Source of the DNA: Bacillota bacterium
GTDB lineage: Bacteria > Bacillota > UBA4882 > UBA8346
Direction: 5' to 3'
NCBI GenBank assembly: GCA_029974635.1
Contig: JARKQY010000043.1
Location: 62,001 to 126,000 of the forward strand
Length of the DNA: 64,000 nucleotides
The position numbers were made by a program, and so were the translations under genes. Position 1 is the first letter of the stretch. Every line of letters starts with the position of its first letter. The notes beneath the pieces are model-generated. The model was given only the letters and a program-made list of their open reading frames with translations, ran no database searches and was not told where the DNA came from. Shown piece after piece: positions 42,171 through 49,341 of the stretch.

Positions 42171-43157
42171 TCAAAACATATTCTTCCTCCGCAATAAAAC
42201 CACTCCCACCACTACTAACAGCAGGGAAAAGGTAATGGTCATCCCAAAAGCCCAGGGAGAATGCTGGAAGGGTACGGCTACGTTCATTCCGAAGAAACTA
42301 GCGACCATGGTGGGCAAAGCCATGACAATAGTAACCGAAGTAAGAAATTTCATGACGATATTCAGATTGTTGGAGATAATCGAAGCAAAGGCATCCATCG
42401 TGCCGCTTAAGATATTACTATAGATTCCAGCCATTTCAATGGCCTGTTTGTTCTCGGTGATAACATCCTCCAGTAAGTCCTCATCGTCGGGAAACATCTT
42501 CAGGATCTGATTGGTCATGGCCGTGTCGGGATCGACAGCCGTATGGAAAGGCCGTAATTGTAACCGTAACAGTTTTTCCATGACGATTTCATTAGCCCGC
42601 AGGGAAGTGGTGAAATAAACCAAGCTCTTCTCCAAATTAAGCAACTTGATTAACTCCTCGTTTTTCATGGATTTATGCAATTGAGACTCGATTTCGCCGG
42701 ATTTCCGGTCGATTTGCTTTAAGTACCGCAAAAAATAACAAGCGGTTTTTAATAAGATTTGCAGTACGAACCGGGTCCGCTTAAAGGTATGAAAAGTCTT
42801 GTCTTTGGCATATTCGAAATCGGTAAATATGGGGTTCTCTTTTAGGCAAACCGTGACCATGGTGTTTTCATTAATAATCATACCCAGCGGAACCGTATCG
42901 TAAAGTAAATTCCCATCCGGTCCTTCGGAAAGCGGAATATTGATGAGAATCAGAAGCTGGGCATCCTCCACCGTAATCCGGGAACGCTCTTCTTCATCAA
43001 GAGCCGCTCGCAAGAGATCGGGGTTAATTTTCGCTTCGGTTATGACCTGGGTCAATTCCGCTTCGGTGGGACTAATGAGGTGAATCCAAACACCCTTTTC
43101 CGCAAGGTTAGCTGTCTGGGTCATTCCATTATTTACGGTAAGATAGGATTTGAGCAT
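42171..43157 (-). CDS. corA: CorA-family magnesium/cobalt transporter
   Basis: 328 residues. A large cytoplasmic N-terminal alpha/beta domain with long stalk helices (about 1-265) precedes two C-terminal membrane helices (about 272-292 and 303-322). The pore signature is present as FFGMNVAVPF after the first helix, with GMN, and a short basic C-terminus RRKNMF. CorA pentamers import Mg2+. It stands alone between two terminators. The length fits the family. Confidence 0.92.
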   Translation of the reverse strand: MLKSYLTVNNGMTQTANLAEKGVWIHLISPTEAELTQVITEAKINPDLLRAALDEEERSRITVEDAQLLILINIPLSEGPDGNLLYDTVPLGMIINENTMVTVCLKENPIFTDFEYAKDKTFHTFKRTRFVLQILLKTACYFLRYLKQIDRKSGEIESQLHKSMKNEELIKLLNLEKSLVYFTTSLRANEIVMEKLLRLQLRPFHTAVDPDTAMTNQILKMFPDDEDLLEDVITENKQAIEMAGIYSNILSGTMDAFASIISNNLNIVMKFLTSVTIVMALPTMVASFFGMNVAVPFQHSPWAFGMTITFSLLLVVVGVVLLRRKNMF

Positions 43158-43636
43158 GGCCGGGCCTCTCCCTTCAAAGTTATTATTAGATCAACATGAT
43201 GCATGATGAACACTTTGAATCGAACCCGGCTGCATATGAAGTGTAGTTTTTATTAAGAAGTTAAATGAGGCTAATCCATTCCTTCACTTTGAGCAGAGTT
43301 CGACAACAAAAGCTTATAATATGGGAATAAACCATGACATAAATTACTACTGTCCGCTTCCATTGTCTCCACCTGCCTTTTATGATTTACATTCCTTTCT
43401 TAAGATACTCTTATTATGTTGATTTGTCAACTATAAAACCACGCTTTTATCTTCAATCCCTTCCCTATTAACGTTCTGTCCTTGCCCTGGATGAAGATCC
43501 ATGATTTTTTATTGGAATTAGGTTCGCACGCAGTATCGAGGGATTATATAAAAAGATTTTCGATAAATTGGACATGTTGATCCCATCCGATGTCCAAACG
43601 AATATATTTTGTGTCAGCTGCTTGGGACATAATCAA
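43158..43636. other. Intergenic region between corA and the tRNA cluster
   Basis: About 480 bp without a gene. One 8-bp inverted repeat (TTGGACAT near 43567 and ATGTCCAA near 43592) is visible. No RNA or promoter was supported. Confidence 0.3.
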
Positions 43637-43668
43637 CAAAAAGAGTCCTTCCTTTAGGACTCTTTGTT
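43637..43668 (-). terminator. Terminator of the tRNA cluster
   Basis: On the minus strand AGAGTCCT-AAAGGA-AGGACTCT followed by TTTTTG, about 10 bp after the tRNA-Cys end. Confidence 0.85.
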
Positions 43669-43678
43669 TTTTGTTTCA

Positions 43679-43753
<75 letters not shown>

Positions 43754-43830
43754 GTTTTCGGTCTTAAAAACGCGTGACCCTCTATGAGGGTCTCAATATA
43801 TATTAATTATATCATAAATAATATTCATTT

Positions 43831-43905
43831 TGGAGCGGAAAACGAGATTCGAACTCGCGACCCTCGCCTTGGCAAGGCGATGCTCTACCACTGAGCTACT
43901 TCCGC
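43831..43905 (-). tRNA. tRNA-Gly (anticodon GCC)
   Basis: Minus-strand cloverleaf: acceptor GCGGAAG, anticodon loop TTGCCAA (GCC), T arm GTTCGAATC, encoded CCA. A hairpin GACCCTC/GAGGGTC near 43775-43791 lies between it and tRNA-Cys, perhaps a processing site. Confidence 0.95.
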
Positions 43906-43955
43906 TTATAGAAAAAACTTCCAAACTTCACACTTCTGACTTCAAACTTTCTAAA

Positions 43956-44031
<76 letters not shown>

Positions 44032-44153
44032 GTCTGCATTTGCTGTGAAAAACTTCGTTAACAATACACTATTATAAGTTATCTTTGCGGAAATATCAAG
44101 CAAATATTTTATGCTTTTACTTGATTTTTGTTCATTGATCACTGTTTTTAAAA

Positions 44154-44230
44154 TGGCGGAGCCGATGGGACTCGAACCCACGGTCTCCAGCGTGACAGGC
44201 TGGCATGTTAACCGACTACACCACGGCTCC
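44154..44230 (-). tRNA. tRNA-Asp (anticodon GUC)
   Basis: Minus-strand cloverleaf: acceptor GGAGCCG, anticodon loop CTGTCAC (GTC), T arm GTTCGAGTC, encoded CCA. Confidence 0.95.
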
Positions 44231-44257
44231 GTAACTAGCAAACTAAAGAACTAAAAA

Positions 44258-44334
44258 TGGTGGGCAGAATAGGATTCGAACCTACGACCCCCTGCTTGTA
44301 AGGCAGGTGCTCTCACCAGCTGAGCTATCCGCCC
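44258..44334 (-). tRNA. tRNA-Val (anticodon UAC)
   Basis: Minus-strand cloverleaf: acceptor GGGCGGA, anticodon loop CTTACAA (TAC), T arm GTTCGAATC, encoded CCA. First gene of the cluster, 37 bp downstream of a strong promoter. Confidence 0.95.
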
Positions 44335-44371
44335 AAGGTACACGCCCGAACTCTTGACGAACGCATTTAAT

Positions 44372-44400
44372 AGTATACCGAAAAACATTCCATCTGTAAA
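44372..44400 (-). promoter_or_regulatory. Sigma-A promoter of the tRNA cluster
   Basis: TTTACA (44400-44395) and TATACT (44377-44372) on the minus strand with a 17-bp spacer, 37 bp before tRNA-Val. Confidence 0.8.
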
Positions 44401-44440
44401 TAGGCAATTTAATATTTTTTCGATCAAAATTATGGAATTA

Positions 44441-45247
44441 TTAAATAGACTCTCTGGACCACGGAATTTCCGGAATTTGATATTCGCCGATTTTTACCGT
44501 ACTGTATGCGCCGTGGTAATCTGTGCCGCCGGTAACAAACAACCGGTAGCGGTCCGCCATCCTCAGGTATTGGGTTACCAAATCCGGAGTATGAGCGGGA
44601 TAATAAACCTCCAACCCTTTAAGACCCGCCTCCACCAGTTCGGGGATTAACCGGTTGTTGTCCATCCGCCCGGGATGAGCCAATACGGGAATCCCGCCGC
44701 TGACTTTGATTAACTCAATGGCTTCAAAAGTATCGATCTCCTGATGCGGCTCGTAAGCCAACCCGTTTTTTCCCAGGAAATGTTCAAACGTCGCCTGCCG
44801 GTGTTCCCGGTTCACAAACCCCGCTTCCTCCATTGCCCTGAAGATATGACTCCGGCCCACGAATTTGCTGGTGGTCTTAGCCCGTACTTTATCCCAGGCC
44901 AGAGGAATACGATGTTTGTTCAATTTCTTGACCATGGCCTTGGCCCGGCCATTCCGGGATTTGATGATTAATTCCAATTTTTGTTGTAATCCGGGAGAAT
45001 GGATGTTGAAATCATATCCCAATACATGAACTTCAGTTGCTCCATAATCGGTGGTTAACTCGATCCCCGGGATAAGTATAAAATTCTGTGTTAAGGCCGC
45101 TAACAAACCTTCAGGAACTCCCGCAATGGTATCGTGATCGGTCAGCGCAATTCCGGTCAAACCCCTGTCAATGGCCTTCTGAATCAATTCGGCCGGTTTT
45201 AAGGTTCCATCCGAATATGTTGAATGAATATGCAGGTCGTAACCCAT
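44441..45247 (-). CDS. PHP-domain phosphoesterase (TrpH/YciV-like)
   Basis: 268 residues, ATG with AGGAG 6 nt upstream. PHP metal-binding motifs appear in order: DLHIHSTYSDG (motif I), LTDHDTIAG (motif II), IPGIELTTDY with Glu, a middle histidine in FVGRSHIFRAM, PVLAHPGRM (motif III) and TGGTDYHG (motif IV). This is the trinuclear metal centre of nucleoside 3',5'-bisphosphate phosphatase or RNA 5'-exonuclease types. It lies upstream of the tRNA genes on the same strand but is separated from them by the tRNA promoter. The exact substrate cannot be told. Confidence 0.9.
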   Translation of the reverse strand: MGYDLHIHSTYSDGTLKPAELIQKAIDRGLTGIALTDHDTIAGVPEGLLAALTQNFILIPGIELTTDYGATEVHVLGYDFNIHSPGLQQKLELIIKSRNGRAKAMVKKLNKHRIPLAWDKVRAKTTSKFVGRSHIFRAMEEAGFVNREHRQATFEHFLGKNGLAYEPHQEIDTFEAIELIKVSGGIPVLAHPGRMDNNRLIPELVEAGLKGLEVYYPAHTPDLVTQYLRMADRYRLFVTGGTDYHGAYSTVKIGEYQIPEIPWSRESI

Positions 45248-45280
45248 TGATACTCCTACCTAGAAATGACCTAACGATTT

Positions 45281-45376
45281 TTTACCACAGAGGTCACCGA
45301 GGGCATTTAGTAAATCATTATTCTGAAAACGGGATGCGGTTTTGGAATTCTCCGTGTTCTCCGTGACCTCTGTGGT
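45281..45376. repeat. ACCACAGAGG-type long inverted repeat
   Basis: ACCACAGAGGTCAC (45284-45297) and GTGACCTCTGTGGT (45363-45376) are exact complements about 65 bp apart, with further partial pairing inside (CCGAG/CTCCG). Words of this kind are widespread as intergenic palindromic repeats in bacteria. It separates tyrA from the PHP gene. Confidence 0.7.
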
Positions 45377-45438
45377 GAAATAAGATTTTTCATCCTTGCG
45401 ATTGCCCCGGCAAGCCGGAGTGGACGACTAATGAGAAT

Positions 45439-46560
45439 CTATCGCCGCCGGACTTTAAAACCCTGAACTCCAAGAATCCGGATGGCGGTCTCAACGGCCT
45501 CACTGTTTTCCATGGCGATTCGTAAGGTCCCGGCATCGCCTTCCCTTACCCTTAGGATTTCAATATCTTTGATATTTAAACCGGCCCTTGATAAATGCAG
45601 CAGTACTTCCTCAATTGCCCCGGGCTTATCCTCGATAGTAACCACCATCTCATAGAGCAAGGTTAAGAATCCTTTATTTTTAGCCGGTATTTGCCTCCGG
45701 GTTTCCCTGGCGGTATCAAGAAACTCCCGTAAACCCGGATGATCTTCCTGGGTCAACAGCAGTTTTAACCTCTCCAATTCTTGTTGAAAAGAATCAATGG
45801 CCCGGATAACCTTGTCCTTATTTTGAAAAACAATCCCTTCCCATACAGCCGGTGATCCTAACGCAACTCTGGTGGTATCCCTGAATCCGCCTGCGGCAAG
45901 GTTAAGGGTTCCGGGATGCTTCCCCTCCTCCATCCCGGCAGTGCGAACTAATGTTGCGGCTATTAAATGCGGTAAATGCGAAACCATAGCTACAGTCCGG
46001 TCATGCTCCCCGGCAGTCAACTTAATAATGGTGGCACCTATTAGTTTAACCAATTCAACCACTTTCGCGATGGCTGTTTCCGGGGTACGGGGATCTTCAA
46101 TAATAATATAAGCGGCATTCTGGTACAAAAAAGGATCGGCAGCCTCAATCCCATGCTGTTCGGAACCGGTCATGGGATGCCCGGCCACAAAATAATGGGT
46201 ACTGGGTAAAAACTGCATTACATTCTCCAAAATCGATTCCTTGATGCTGCCTAGATCGGTAAAAATCGTTCCGGGGCGGGTGAAAGGAATACACCGGCGA
46301 ATCATCTCCGGTATAGTTTCCACTGTAGTGCCCACGAAAACGACTGCGGCCCCTGAAACCGCTTCTTCCAAATTAGCCGGAACGGCGCTGATAGCCCCTA
46401 TCCGGTAAGCTTCCTGGATGGCTTCCGGACTCCGGTTCCAACCGCTTACCGTAAAGCCGGCTCTGGTAAGGGCAAGCCCCAGTGAGCCTCCCATCAAGCC
46501 TAAGCCAATAATGGCGATTTTAGTCGCAGAACGGCCAACGGGATGGTCCAATTCCAGCAT
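45439..46560 (-). CDS. tyrA: Prephenate dehydrogenase with C-terminal ACT domain
   Basis: 373 residues. The NAD-binding Rossmann fold starts at IAIIGLGLMGGSLGLAL (about 13-30). The catalytic/prephenate-binding segment VAGHPMTGSEQHGIEAA and the downstream VSHLPHLIAA with its His fit TyrA. A C-terminal ACT domain (about 300-370, EDKPGAIEEVLLHLSRAGLN) probably gives tyrosine feedback control. The ATG overlaps the aroF stop by one base (TAATG), so aroF-tyrA are translationally coupled. The enzyme oxidatively decarboxylates prephenate to 4-hydroxyphenylpyruvate. Confidence 0.93.
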   Translation of the reverse strand: MLELDHPVGRSATKIAIIGLGLMGGSLGLALTRAGFTVSGWNRSPEAIQEAYRIGAISAVPANLEEAVSGAAVVFVGTTVETIPEMIRRCIPFTRPGTIFTDLGSIKESILENVMQFLPSTHYFVAGHPMTGSEQHGIEAADPFLYQNAAYIIIEDPRTPETAIAKVVELVKLIGATIIKLTAGEHDRTVAMVSHLPHLIAATLVRTAGMEEGKHPGTLNLAAGGFRDTTRVALGSPAVWEGIVFQNKDKVIRAIDSFQQELERLKLLLTQEDHPGLREFLDTARETRRQIPAKNKGFLTLLYEMVVTIEDKPGAIEEVLLHLSRAGLNIKDIEILRVREGDAGTLRIAMENSEAVETAIRILGVQGFKVRRR

Positions 46561-47573
46561 TACAAATCACGCCCCAATACTTGAACAATAGGCCGAATAT
46601 CCGCCATTAAATTCCTGAACTCTTCAAAATTCAAAGATTGCGGCCCGTCAGACAGGGCGTTTTCCGGGTTAGGATGGACTTCAATTAAAAGCCCGTCGCA
46701 GCCAACGGCAATTGCCGCCCGGCTCAACGGGGTAACCAATTGACGTTTCCCAGTCCCGTGGCTGGGATCGACCAATATCGGCAAATGACTGAGACGCTTC
46801 ACTAGCGGGACGGCGCTTAAGTCCAATGTATTCCTGGTAGCGGTCTCATAAGTTCGTATGCCGCGCTCACAAAGGACCACTTGATAATTGCCTTCATTTA
46901 AGATATATTCCGCCGCCATTAGCCATTCTTCGACAGTAGCGGCCAAACCCCGTTTTAAAATTACCGGCTTGTTGATTTTGCCGATCTCCCGCAACAACGT
47001 AAAGTTTTGCATATTGCGGGCTCCCACTTGCAGCATATCGGCATATTCCGCCACCAATTCCACTTCCATGGGATTGACGACTTCGGTAACAAATGAAATT
47101 CCAACCTCCCGGCTGACGGATTTTAATATTTGCAGTCCTTCCTTCTCCAACCCTTGAAAAGCATAAGGCGAAGTCCGGGGTTTAAAGGCCCCGCCGCGCA
47201 ACATGCTTGCACCCGCCTGTTTTACGGCTTTAGCGGTTTCCAACATTTGATCCTCGGTCTCAACGGCGCAAGGACCGGCGATCAATACCACTTTTTCGCC
47301 GCCGAACTTAACATTCCCCACTGTTACGGTGGTGGTAGCCGGTTTAAATTCACGGCTGGACAGTTTAAAAGGCTGTAAAATCGGGACGACCTTTTCAACC
47401 CCGTCCATTACTTCCAGCGATTCCATGATCCCGGATTTCTTCTGCCCGATTACCCCGATAATGGTCCGTTCTACACCCTGGGATAGATGAATTCCAAACC
47501 CCCATTCCCGCAATTTTTCCTGCACATGGCGGATTTGAGCCTCCGAAGCTTTCCCGTTCATAACTACAATCAT
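46560..47573 (-). CDS. aroF: 3-deoxy-7-phosphoheptulonate (DAHP) synthase, AroF/AroQ-regulated type
   Basis: 337 residues, ATG with GGAGGAG 7 nt upstream. The N-terminal ferredoxin-like regulatory domain (1-75, HVQEKLREWGFGIHLSQG) precedes the KDO8P/DAHP synthase barrel. The barrel has VLIAGPCAVETEDQ, MLRGGAFKPRTSPYAFQG, LQVGARNMQNF, VILKRGLAATVEEW, CERGIRTYE, PILVDPSHGTGKR and LIEVHPNPENALSDG. This is the type Ibeta DAHP synthase common in Bacillota, the first enzyme of the shikimate pathway. It leads the aroF-tyrA operon behind a good sigma-A promoter. Confidence 0.95.
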   Translation of the reverse strand: MIVVMNGKASEAQIRHVQEKLREWGFGIHLSQGVERTIIGVIGQKKSGIMESLEVMDGVEKVVPILQPFKLSSREFKPATTTVTVGNVKFGGEKVVLIAGPCAVETEDQMLETAKAVKQAGASMLRGGAFKPRTSPYAFQGLEKEGLQILKSVSREVGISFVTEVVNPMEVELVAEYADMLQVGARNMQNFTLLREIGKINKPVILKRGLAATVEEWLMAAEYILNEGNYQVVLCERGIRTYETATRNTLDLSAVPLVKRLSHLPILVDPSHGTGKRQLVTPLSRAAIAVGCDGLLIEVHPNPENALSDGPQSLNFEEFRNLMADIRPIVQVLGRDL

Positions 47574-47634
47574 AATAATTCTCCTCCTACCGTCCTACAT
47601 ATTTTTCCCGGATAAGGTCCGCGGAATTTAGAAT

Positions 47635-47663
47635 ATTATAACAGGATCAAAGTTCTTTGTAAA
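47635..47663 (-). promoter_or_regulatory. Sigma-A promoter of aroF-tyrA
   Basis: TTTACA (47663-47658) and TATAAT (47640-47635) on the minus strand with a 17-bp spacer, about 60 bp before the aroF start. The leader between has no convincing attenuator. Confidence 0.75.
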
Positions 47664-47798
47664 CTAATTATCCGGAGTATAGTTTCGTCTAAAACCTTAA
47701 TTCCAGATAATGAATAGCTTTCGCGGCAATTGTTTTGACAGTTTGGTTAAAAAAGATTAGAATAGTAAATCATATTGGAAATTTCATGGTGACCGAAG

Positions 47799-48710
47799 AT
47801 GGCCAAATCAACCCGTCATGCCGCTAAAAAAATCATATTTGAAACCCGGGTTCCTTCAATAAACGCTATGCCGCTTATTGATTATTTAAAAGAGGCTGCG
47901 CCGTTTTCAGGGCGCGGCCTCCGCAAGTACTTTTTTAAGGGCCTGGTTATATTGAATAACCGCCGCGCCCATTCTACGGCGTTGGTCAAATCCGGCGATG
48001 CGGTGGTTGTATTTGAAGATACCGCGGCCAATCAAAGCCTAGAACCCGAAAACATCCACCTGGACATTATTTATGAAGATCAAGAACTGCTAGTGATAGA
48101 CAAACCGGCGGGTTTGCTGGTCCACCCGGTAAAGGATATTATTTCCGGGACCCTGGCCAACGGCGTGGCTGCATATTTTCGGAAAATCGGGCTAAATACC
48201 AAAATTAGGCCGGTCAACCGCCTTGATTCCGGAACCTCGGGCCTGATAATTTTTGCAAAAAGCGCTCCGGTTCAAGATTCTTTAAGTGAGGCGATTCAAC
48301 AACACCTGATTCAAAGGATATATTACGCAGTCGTGAAGGGGATTCCCCGGAACGACGAAGGAACCATCAATGCCCCTATCGCGGAAAACAGAGGTCGCCG
48401 CTTCGTCTCCGCGGCCGGACAGTCCGCGGAAACCCATTTTCGAATTGTCGCGAAGTTCAACGATGCCTGTTTGCTGGAGTTAAACCTTAAAACCGGAAGA
48501 ACGCACCAGATTCGGGTTCACTTGCGTCATCTCGGTTGTCCAATCATAGGCGACGGACATTACGGGGTTATTTCGAAACATATTAACCGTCCGGCGCTGC
48601 ATGCCGGAAAGCTGGATTTTTCCGCATCCAATTTTAATATTCCACAATTAATCGCTCCGGTTCCTGATGATATCCGAAAATTACTGGATGAGATAAAGAC
48701 TATAACTTAA
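47799..48710 (+). CDS. RluA-family pseudouridine synthase
   Basis: 303 residues. An S4-like RNA-binding domain (about 20-85, GLRKYFFKGLVILNNRRA) is followed by the catalytic domain with DKPAGLLVHPV, PVNRLDSGTSGLIIFAK (catalytic Asp in NRLDSGTSG), LKTGRTHQIRVHL and GHYG motifs. These enzymes isomerise uridines in rRNA or tRNA; the class is RluA/RluD-like, the target base unknown. The usual HRLD is NRLD here. It overlaps the convergent nuclease gene by 11 bp. Confidence 0.9.
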   Translation: MAKSTRHAAKKIIFETRVPSINAMPLIDYLKEAAPFSGRGLRKYFFKGLVILNNRRAHSTALVKSGDAVVVFEDTAANQSLEPENIHLDIIYEDQELLVIDKPAGLLVHPVKDIISGTLANGVAAYFRKIGLNTKIRPVNRLDSGTSGLIIFAKSAPVQDSLSEAIQQHLIQRIYYAVVKGIPRNDEGTINAPIAENRGRRFVSAAGQSAETHFRIVAKFNDACLLELNLKTGRTHQIRVHLRHLGCPIIGDGHYGVISKHINRPALHAGKLDFSASNFNIPQLIAPVPDDIRKLLDEIKTIT

Positions 48711-49206
48711 TAACCGGACATTGCAAGTCACGGATTAAATCATTTATCTTCACGCATCTTCCCCAAGTATCGTTCAATTGATCATACTTGTTCTGCATTT
48801 TTTCAGGGTAGCGTTCAATATTTTTTCCGTCAAAAGCCCATTTTCTTACTTTGGGCAAATCCAAGACATAAAGTGTTTTTTGTTTGAGGAAAATGTAATA
48901 TACGAAGTCAGCTTTCACACCCCTATCGGGAATAAACCAGCCCGGAGTATTCCGTTTTTTGTTGCTCCAGGTCTCCAGAAAAAAGTTCCCATACTTGTCC
49001 TCATTTTCGGTTTTAATATCGATGAAGTATAACGCTTTGCCCTTTTTAGCGATTAAATCACCAAAGTTTTGCTGAAAAGTAAGCACCAGTTCATTTCTTT
49101 CTTCCGTATTCACATATACGAACTCATCGAATTGAGTTTTCAAATAGGGTTTAATCAACTCATAACCCAAGATTTCAATTTTTTGACATTCTTTAAATGA
49201 ATTCAT
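48700..49206 (-). CDS. Orphan PD-(D/E)XK-like nuclease candidate
   Basis: 168 residues, ATG with AGGAG 8 nt upstream. The central part has NFGDLIAKKGKALYFIDIKTE, that is GD, then hydrophobic strand and (I)D-I-K, the spacing of the PD-(D/E)XK nuclease core, preceded by a helix with LVLTFQQNFGD. A C-terminal alpha/beta half follows (YIFLKQKTLYVLDLPKVRKW, FDGKNIERYPEKMQN). Size and fold fit a small restriction-endonuclease-like protein. No methyltransferase or defence partner is adjacent. The function is inferred from motif spacing only. Confidence 0.45.
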   Translation of the reverse strand: MNSFKECQKIEILGYELIKPYLKTQFDEFVYVNTEERNELVLTFQQNFGDLIAKKGKALYFIDIKTENEDKYGNFFLETWSNKKRNTPGWFIPDRGVKADFVYYIFLKQKTLYVLDLPKVRKWAFDGKNIERYPEKMQNKYDQLNDTWGRCVKINDLIRDLQCPVIKL

Positions 49207-49307
49207 CGTTTCTCTCCTGTTCAGGGATGAATCAATAGTTATTTTGTTATTATTCTAAATCGTTATATGATTCCCTTTTTGATTTACATTCCTCATTTGT
49301 TTTGGGC

Positions 49308-49341
49308 AATGAAATTGGCGGCAAGCGCCGCCAATTTCATT
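49308..49341. terminator. 15-bp perfect hairpin at the PKD gene stop
   Basis: AATGAAATTGGCGGC and GCCGCCAATTTCATT around an AAGC loop, overlapping the first base of the PKD gene stop region. There is no clear T-run on the minus strand, so it could also protect the mRNA end. Confidence 0.55.

Noticed and set aside
47574..47640. T-box-like word CCGCGGACC in the aroF leader
   Set aside because: No specifier hairpin, T-box consensus or terminator/antiterminator pair is present; the leader is too short.
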